Part shown: positions 1-6,600 of the stretch, one piece after another | How positions within the stretch are numbered: the stretch's first letter is position 1 | How the letters are laid out: each line of letters starts with the position of its first letter | Assembly (NCBI GenBank): GCA_903867845.1 | Contig: CAIPSZ010000013.1 | Location: 1 to 6,986 of the forward strand | DNA: 6,986 bases | Reading direction: 5' to 3' | Source of the DNA: Candidatus Kerfeldbacteria bacterium | GTDB lineage: Bacteria > Patescibacteriota > Patescibacteriia > PEXW01 | The notes under the pieces: model-generated | What the model was told of the DNA's origin: nothing | The model's input: the letters and a program-made list of their open reading frames with translations, nothing else | Database searches by the model: none | Position numbers and translations under genes: made by a program

Positions 1-1
1 A

Positions 2-538
2 CGGCGTACCGCGAAGGGGCAAGAGGTAAAAAATGGAACGGACCCGAACTGCCCAGATAATGTCACTGGGAAACCGTGCGGCATTGTTGGCTCGAATAGC
101 AACCAAAACACCAATAGCGCAACGGGAAATACCAATAGCGGCCTAACTGCGAGTAACCAAACCCTTGCCGCGCAAATTCGCCAGGCGCTCCTCGCCGCCG
201 GTGTCCCCCAATCACAGATTGACGGTGTAGATGACGCTACGCTCATCCAGCAGTATCAGAGCGTGCTGGCCGATACTAATGCAAATAGCAACGCGAGTAC
301 GACGAATTCTTCAAATGCGACGAATTCGGGGAACGCAAACATTGCGAACGTGAATCTCATTAATGGCGCCACAACCCCCGAACAGCTGAGCTCACTTTCC
401 GCCGCGCAAATTCGCACTCTCCTCGAGGCAAACGGCGTTCCGCAATCAACCCTGGATACCTACGACGACGCCACGATAGTAGCGATTTACCTCAACGCTC
501 TCCAGCAATCGAATAGCAACGCGAACATCAATGGCTAA
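2..538 (+). CDS. Partial (5'-truncated) hypothetical protein with Asn/Ser-rich linkers and a duplicated 34-residue repeat
   Basis: This frame is open from the left edge of the window to a TAA at 536-538, giving the C-terminal 178 residues of a protein whose start lies outside. A GTG at 263 could open a shorter reading, but the frame is coding well before it: the first repeat copy (167-268) and a Cys-containing stretch (CPDNVTGKPC, 50-79) both lie upstream, so that codon is an internal Val. The order is: short Cys-containing segment, Asn/Ser/Thr linker, repeat A, a longer Asn/Ser/Thr linker, repeat B, Asn-rich tail ending NANING. No membrane segment is visible in this part. The low-complexity polar linkers are typical of secreted or surface proteins. 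The gene overlaps the start of the giant exported protein by 8 bp, so a shared transcript and a related extracytoplasmic role are likely. I do not recognise the family. The reading frame itself is well supported by the repeat; the function is unknown. Confidence 0.82.
   Translation, partial: RRTAKGQEVKNGTDPNCPDNVTGKPCGIVGSNSNQNTNSATGNTNSGLTASNQTLAAQIRQALLAAGVPQSQIDGVDDATLIQQYQSVLADTNANSNASTTNSSNATNSGNANIANVNLINGATTPEQLSSLSAAQIRTLLEANGVPQSTLDTYDDATIVAIYLNALQQSNSNANING
95..160 (+). other. Asn/Ser/Thr-rich linker 1 of the upstream protein
   Basis: About 22 residues dominated by Asn, Ser, Thr and Gln (NSNQNTNSATGNTNSG) lie immediately before repeat A. The DNA contains the 10-base word accaatagcg twice (110-119 and 131-140), exactly seven codons apart, which suggests growth by short in-frame duplication. 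It is probably a flexible or disordered spacer. Confidence 0.7.
167..268 (+). repeat. 34-residue protein repeat, copy A
   Basis: It starts AAQIRQALLAAGVPQS and continues through a D-x3-DDAT-[LI] segment to a Y-x3-L end. It aligns without gaps to copy B (401-502). Identical positions include AAQIR, GVPQS, the Asp pair and Thr of DDAT, and the late Tyr and Leu. The pattern suggests helix, turn at GVPQS, then a second helix. At the DNA level the copies share a 15-base exact block (gccgcgcaaattcgc) but are otherwise diverged, so this is an old protein-level duplication. Confidence 0.85.
275..370 (+). other. Asn/Ser/Thr-rich linker 2 of the upstream protein
   Basis: Some 32 residues of Asn/Ser/Thr/Ala low complexity (starting TNANSNASTTNSSN) separate repeats A and B. 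The word cgacgaattc occurs at 300-309 and 318-327, six codons apart and in frame, again pointing to micro-duplication. It is likely a disordered spacer, similar in composition to linker 1 and to the tail after repeat B (503-535). Confidence 0.7.
401..502 (+). repeat. 34-residue protein repeat, copy B
   Basis: This is the second copy of the repeat: AAQIRTLLEANGVPQS followed by a DDAT-containing helix ending Y-LNAL. It starts exactly 234 bp after copy A and in the same frame. It is preceded by TTPEQLSSL, which probably extends the first helix. The compact two-helix form with a G-[VI]-P turn loosely resembles LEM/HeH/SAP-type helical motifs. That resemblance is by eye only. Confidence 0.85.
531..538 (+). 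promoter_or_regulatory. 8-bp gene overlap, probable translational coupling site
   Basis: The ATG of the giant gene (531-533) lies inside the end of the upstream gene, whose TAA is at 536-538. The start is forced: in the downstream frame two stops (TAG TAG, 477-482) lie just upstream, and ATG 531 is the only ATG, GTG or TTG before the signal peptide. No purine-rich Shine-Dalgarno sequence is visible in the preceding 20 bases (the stretch ends gcgaacatca), so initiation probably depends on ribosomes finishing the upstream gene, or is leaderless-like. Confidence 0.65.
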
Positions 539-668
539 CGATGCAAAAAACCGCAAGCCGCAGTCAACGACGAAGCGCCGTCGGTGGACTCTTGCAACTG
601 GGGCTACCATTGCCGCTCTCTGTTTTAGCGTGGCAATGATTTTCCTCCAGCCAAAACCTGCAAAAGCG
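531..668 (+). other. Signal peptide / signal anchor of the giant protein (residues 1-46)
   Basis: A basic n-region (KNRKPQ, then KRRR at 15-18) is followed by a hydrophobic core at about 19-39 (WTLATGATIAALCFSVAMIF) and a polar c-region ending PAKA, with Gln at 47. AKA/Q is a good signal peptidase I site. Without cleavage it would serve as an N-terminal membrane anchor. Cys31 sits inside the hydrophobic core and lacks a lipobox arrangement, so a lipoprotein is unlikely. Confidence 0.85.
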
Positions 669-3600
669 CAATTGGCGGGCATTGTCAGCGACCCCTCATT
701 GCAATTTGCCATAGAAACCATTGCCGCGTACCAGAAAGCCGTGCAGGCAACAACGACGATAGCCGATAAAGCAGAGAAGCAAGTTTCTAAGGTTTCAAAA
801 ATAGTCGGTGACGTGGCGTTCAAGAATGCCTTGCGGGTGTTCCTGGGCCAGATTGCGCAAGATACCGCTACCTGGGTAGCCTCGGCGGGGACTGGGCAGA
901 AACCACTTTTCGTAACTGACCCGCACTACTGGAATAACCTGACGAATGCTGCGGCTGGCGACTACCTGGACTCCCTTTCGAAGGATACGTTTGGCGTGAG
1001 CTTGTGCGACCCTGGCGCGTTCAAAATTAACATTGATATTGCCTTGCGCGTCAACCTCAATCCGAACTGGTGCCAGCAAGCATGCCAGCAGAATTACAAC
1101 GACGGGTTGAAAGCGAAGGTCATTAACCTTGGCGGGAAGGATGGCGCCAGTTTGTACCCGTTGACCATGGATGAGGCGCAATCAGACATCACCCAACTCC
1201 AAAAAGACCAGCAAGACGGGCAAACCGAAACAGGAGTCATGATCTGCTACACCGCTGGGTACGATGAAGCCGGTGAGGATACGGTGAACGACTGCCTCTA
1301 CTCCCTGCAGAGTGCCTACAACTTTGGCCAGCAATCACTGCAGAGTGATTTGAAAATCTGCAATACCACCTGCTCGGCGCAGAAGAGCACCTCGAGCTGT
1401 ACGTTGAACCAAATCAACACGAATATTAACAACGGGATAAACCAGAGCAGCTTAACCGTGGGCGGGCGAACGACCTTAGTCACTGGGCAAAACGTGCGAG
1501 ATTTCACCAGTACGTCCCAGCACTTGCAAGCGGTCTACAATAGCGGCAAGCTTCCAGAAATTTTCAAACCCGACTCGAACCCGCTCGGTCAGTTCCTTAC
1601 CTTGAGCAACACTGCGCAGCAAGTGGCAGCCCAGAAAACGCAGGAGAAGAAAGATCTCCTCACGTTCAATTCGGTTTTCCCGCTCACGAACATCATTAGC
1701 GGTAATGTTAAAACTCCTGGTTCCATAACGACGAGCACTACCCAGCAGGCCTTGGGCTCGCAGCAAACCAGCCAGGCGAATACCGTGCAAACCGGATCGC
1801 CGGTTGCAGATGCTTTTGGCGTGTTCACGAATACGCTCACCAGTCAGCTCATCAAGCGCATCTTTAGCAAAGGTTTAGTCACCGGCAACGGGACACCCAT
1901 TTCCAACAATACGGTACCCGGTGGAATCTCTACGAGCAGTCAGGGTGGCGTGCAAGCGGCCAAAGATCGCTTCGCCAGCTTGACCCAGGTGAGTTTCGGC
2001 AGTGGTGGTCAGGTGGACATCCTGAACGAGCTCACTTCCTGCCCGACCGATGTGGCGAATACAACGGAAGTTTCTCTTGGAGCGGTGTCGCCGAACAACT
2101 GCGTGCTCGACCCATCATTCCGCCAAGCCATAGACCAGCACCTCACGGTGCAGGAGGCCGTTGACCAGGGGTTAATTTCTGACCAGAAGACGTTTGGCTT
2201 TGACGTGAACAACACGGCGAGCAACCAAACTGCATACCTGAATAGCTACCCGTACCGTAGCCTGCTCGTCTTGCGGAAGTACCGCATTATCCCAGTGGGT
2301 TGGGAGCTTGCCGCGCAGTACATCCAGAATTACGAAAAGCAGAACGTGAACATCCGTACAATCATGAGCGCGTACGATAATCCAAACTCGCCGTACTTCC
2401 GGCTCATTGATCCAAGCTGGGTGCTGAAGGCGCCCGCGAACATCTGCCTGCGCACAGGCTTCACGAATAACGTAGTGTCCGACACGTTCACCGATACGGA
2501 CGGTGATGAGAGTTCCATAAGCTCGCAGTCGAAGAACATCAACTACAGCCTTCGGTACTGCAACGGCGATTCGGATGCAAACGTTGGCAAGCCATGCACG
2601 TGTGGTTCGTACGATAGTAGCTTGAAAAAGAGCAGTCCACCGTCAACTGATCCGGGTGTGCAAGCGTGCGCTTCAACGTACACGCCAGACCCAGCAAATG
2701 TGACGGGTGTCGGGAAGCAAACTGATGCTTCTGGTGGTAATACTAAGTACTTTTGCGATGAGGCAGGTTCAGGGAAGAACACCTGTGCCTTCATTACCCC
2801 GCGCGTGGAGCAGGTGCAGCGCACCCAGGCGTGCGTGGACGACCGGACGTGTATTCTGGAAGGTGACAATGGCGACTGCAAGCAGTGGGGCGTATGCACG
2901 CAGGAACAGGATAGCTGGAAGTTCAACGGGCAAAGTTGCAACGCACAGTACGCATCCTGCCAGACATTTACCAACCCAACTGGAGCCCAGGTGAGCTACC
3001 TGCAGAACACCCTGCAGACGAGCGTGTGCGGGCCGGACAATGCTGGGTGCCAGCAGTACACCAAGGCGTACGACTACAGTAGCAATAAGTGGATCAACGG
3101 TGTGTGCTCGAACAATGGGGCGAAGTGTTCGACCAGCGCCGACTGCGCAGCAACGGCGGTCTGCACGCCGGTCATTGACAACACCATTCGTTTCAACAAG
3201 AACGTAGCCACCTGTGACCCATCTGCCGATGGGTGCAACCAGTTCATCCGCCAAACCACTGGCACCAACCTCTTACCGAATAGCAGCTTCGAGCAATCCA
3301 GTACCATCAACGTTGCTGGTAACGTCGCCTTTGATGGGTGGAAAACTGGTGATGGCACGCAGTCGTGTGGTGCGCAAACTTTTAGCACGAAAGATTCGGT
3401 GGTTGGAAGCCAAGCGGCTCGCTTGCAGTGGTCGCCAGATTGCGGCGCCGCTGCACCATTTGGGCACACCTTCGCCCAGAGTGTTGAAACCGGCGTAGCA
3501 CTGGGCGGGCAGAGCTTCACCGTTTCGTTCTACGCCAAAAGCGAAGGCGCGGCATGCAAGCCAACCACAACTCTATCGTCAGCTTCCGGTCAGCTGGCGT

Positions 3601-6600
3601 CACCTGACCTTACGATTACGCCAAGCTGGCAGCGCTACAGCTACTCCACAACGGTCAACGCGGGTAATACGGACTCGAAGCTCACTGTTACTTTTGTTCC
3701 ATCATCAGACTGCACGTACGATATTGATAGCGTCCAGCTGGAGCAGGGTTCGCAGCTCACCGACTACAAGGACTACGGTACGGCAAACGTCATCCACCTC
3801 AAACGGCCACCGACTGGGTACTGTTCGAATAACAATGCAAAAGATTGCGCTGTCGATGGCGACTGCGGTGCTGGAAATTCCTGCGTGTCCGTCAATAACC
3901 TTCGCTGCACAGGCAATGCTGCGACGGATCCGGCAGCCTGCTCCAAGTACATCCAGAAGTGCACGCAAGGTGATGTAGGCTGCGATTTGTTCACCCCAAC
4001 AGCGGGTGGCTTGTCTGTACCAGCGCAGCCTGGGCAAACGTGCCCACCGGATAAAGTTGGGTGTGCCACCTACCGCGAGCAATCAACTATTGGTCAGCTG
4101 GACCCCGACCCATCCCGAACGGGTAAGTACTGCCATTCCAAGCTTGGCTCCCCTGACTTCAAACTCGTTTCATGTACAGATGACAATCAATGCTTGGATG
4201 CTGCAAACAAACCAATCGCCAATGACTGTACGCCGCTCGTTTCGGTCATTGGTACGTCGGGGAAGTCTTGCACAGCGCAAGAGGTTGGGTGCGAAGCGTT
4301 CACCAACCTGGATGAAGTCGCAAAGGGCGGCGAAGGCAAAGCCCAATTCACCACGCTCAAGCTCTGCGTTCCACCGAACTACTCGGCTGGTACCCTGGCC
4401 AACTACTACAGTTGGGTCGGGAGTGACGAAACCGGTTACCAGCTAAAGAAATTCCAGCTGGTAAAAACCAATGTGGCCGGGAGCACAGCACCGTGTACCA
4501 ACCTCAACCACGCAACGCTTGGCTGCACCGACACGCTTGCCAGTGGCGGGACACCATCGAACATGGCTACCTGTTCAGCGTCAGACCTTGGCGTGAATCC
4601 AGACTGCAGCCAGTACTACGATGACGCCAGCCCGGCAAATGTGTACTACATGCTCCGCTCGCGCGTCATTGAGCAGACCGCAAGTTGCCACCCGTACCGC
4701 AACACCGTGGACGGCAACACCTACTACGCTGATAGCCAAGAATCCTTGAGCTGCTCGGCTGCCGCGGTGGGGTGCCGCGAGTACATTGGCAACACTGGTA
4801 ACAACACCCACACGCTCATCAGTAGTGACTTCGAGACGGGTACGTACACACCGTGGAATAACGATGCGGGGAATTCCATTTCTACCGAAAGCGTGACGAA
4901 TGGCGGCCACTCGTTGCGGGTGAGTGCCACGGTCTCAACCGATCCAAAGCTGCTCGTGCATACGGGAGGTAACTACCTCATGTCGTTCTGGGCAAAATCC
5001 CTTACGGTAACGCCGAACACCGTCAACGTTGTCCTGCAAGGGCAGAGTTTAGGCAAAGTACAGCTCACCCAGGAGTGGAACCAATTCACCGTTGGTGCAA
5101 TTACCTACACCGGGTCGAACCCAACCTCGACGGATTTGAGCATTTCCGGTGCCGGCACGTTCTTCCTGGATAACCTTACCTTCACGGAGATTACGGACAA
5201 CGTGTACAAAATTAAAAATTCACAGACCGCGTGTGGAGGCTTCGAGGGGTGCACCGAGTACAAGAACCGAACGAACCAAATTGTGGACCTGCAAAGTTTC
5301 AGCAAACTCTGCCAGGTGAATAAGGTTGGCTGTGAAGCGCTGGTGAACACGCAGAATTCCACGACGCCGTTTAGTAGTACGAGCACCTTGCCGAGCTTAC
5401 GCGGAGATTTGAACGGCGATGGGAAAATTTCTAACGCGGACCTGGAGTACCTGAAAGCCTTCTTGCTCAACAGCGGTCCGGCGCCGTACCCATTGGAGGT
5501 CGCTGACGTGAATGGTGATGGCACAACCACGCCGAGCGACATCTCTTTGCTCGCGGCCTACCTAGTTGATCCGGCGAAGAACGCGCTTTCGTCGAAGCCA
5601 CTTTCAGGCGACACCATTACAACCCCGGCTGATGCGGTGGAGTACTGGGTGAATGACCCGAACATGGCGTGCTCCGCGGCGGATAAGGGGTGCCAAGCCA
5701 TTGGCCACCAGATCTTCGGTACCAAGAAGAACGCTTCCAACGTATACGAAACCATTGTCCAGAGTACAGAGAATGTGTACCTGAAGAACAACCCTGATTC
5801 CTACCAGACGACACTCTGCGGCAAGCAGGCGCTCTTCTGCGATGCGTTCACCACCACTGACGGTGGCACCGCGTACTTCCGCGACCCAACTAATCGCACG
5901 TGCTCGTACCAAGATGCGACAAATGGAAAGTCTGCCGGTTGGTTCGTGACCGGTTCAACTGACCCGTGCCCCGAATCCATGCTGGGTGGCATACCGCCAA
6001 ATCTCCCGACCAGTGGCTTTGCCGGCATGTGCCCCGCTGAGCAGAGCGGGTGTGGGTACTTCCTGGACCCACTGGGTACCGGGCAGAGCATTACCGTGAA
6101 CAGCGACTTTGAGAAAGGCACGACCGGCCCGAATAATGTGCCCAGTAGCTGGACGATTGGCTACTGCAGTAAGGATGCAACACTGGCATGCTCGCAGAAT
6201 GCGGATTGCGGTACAAATGGCGGAACGTGCACGTTCACCTCGGGTAGCGTGAAGAACTACGACACCCCTGCGAGTGTGCCCAAAGCAACCCGAGCGGTGC
6301 GCGCCATCCTTACGGCGCAAGGGAAGTTCGGGCAGAACGTGAGTGTGAATGCCGACACGGATTACGTGGTAAGCGTCGACCTTGCCAAGGCGCCTAACGT
6401 GACGGATGACGTGAGAGTTGGGGTGACGAATTGCCTAGATGCTCTCGGCACGCCTATCCAACTGCACTCGCGCGATAGCTCCATGCTGGCTGACGATAGT
6501 AGCGGGGGCGGGGCGTACTTCCTCACCCCAGCGAGCGCACTTTCAGAAAGTCGTTTCACGCGCTTTAGCGGCCGCTTCTTCTCGGGCAACGCCGTGAGCT

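Noticed and set aside
263..538. A stand-alone 91-residue gene starting at GTG 263
   Set aside because: The frame is open back to the window edge, and repeat copy A (167-268), which matches copy B, lies mostly upstream of the GTG. The GTG is an internal Val codon.
573..600. Twin-arginine (Tat) signal in KRRRWTL at residues 15-21
   Set aside because: It lacks the consensus F-L-K after the Arg pair, and a heavily disulphide-rich protein would be expected to use Sec export and fold outside.
1305..1347. Direct repeat ctgcagagtg at 1305-1314 and 1338-1347
   Set aside because: It is in frame, encodes a short SLQS/SLQS echo in a Gln/Ser-rich stretch, and is an isolated pair with no further copies or mobile-element features.
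4269..4800. An additional named domain between Cys motifs 1254 and 1408
   Set aside because: The segment has tyrosine-rich strands (ANYYSWVG, VYYMLRSR) and several Cys, but no pattern matching a family I can name, so it is left as part of the Cys-rich chain.
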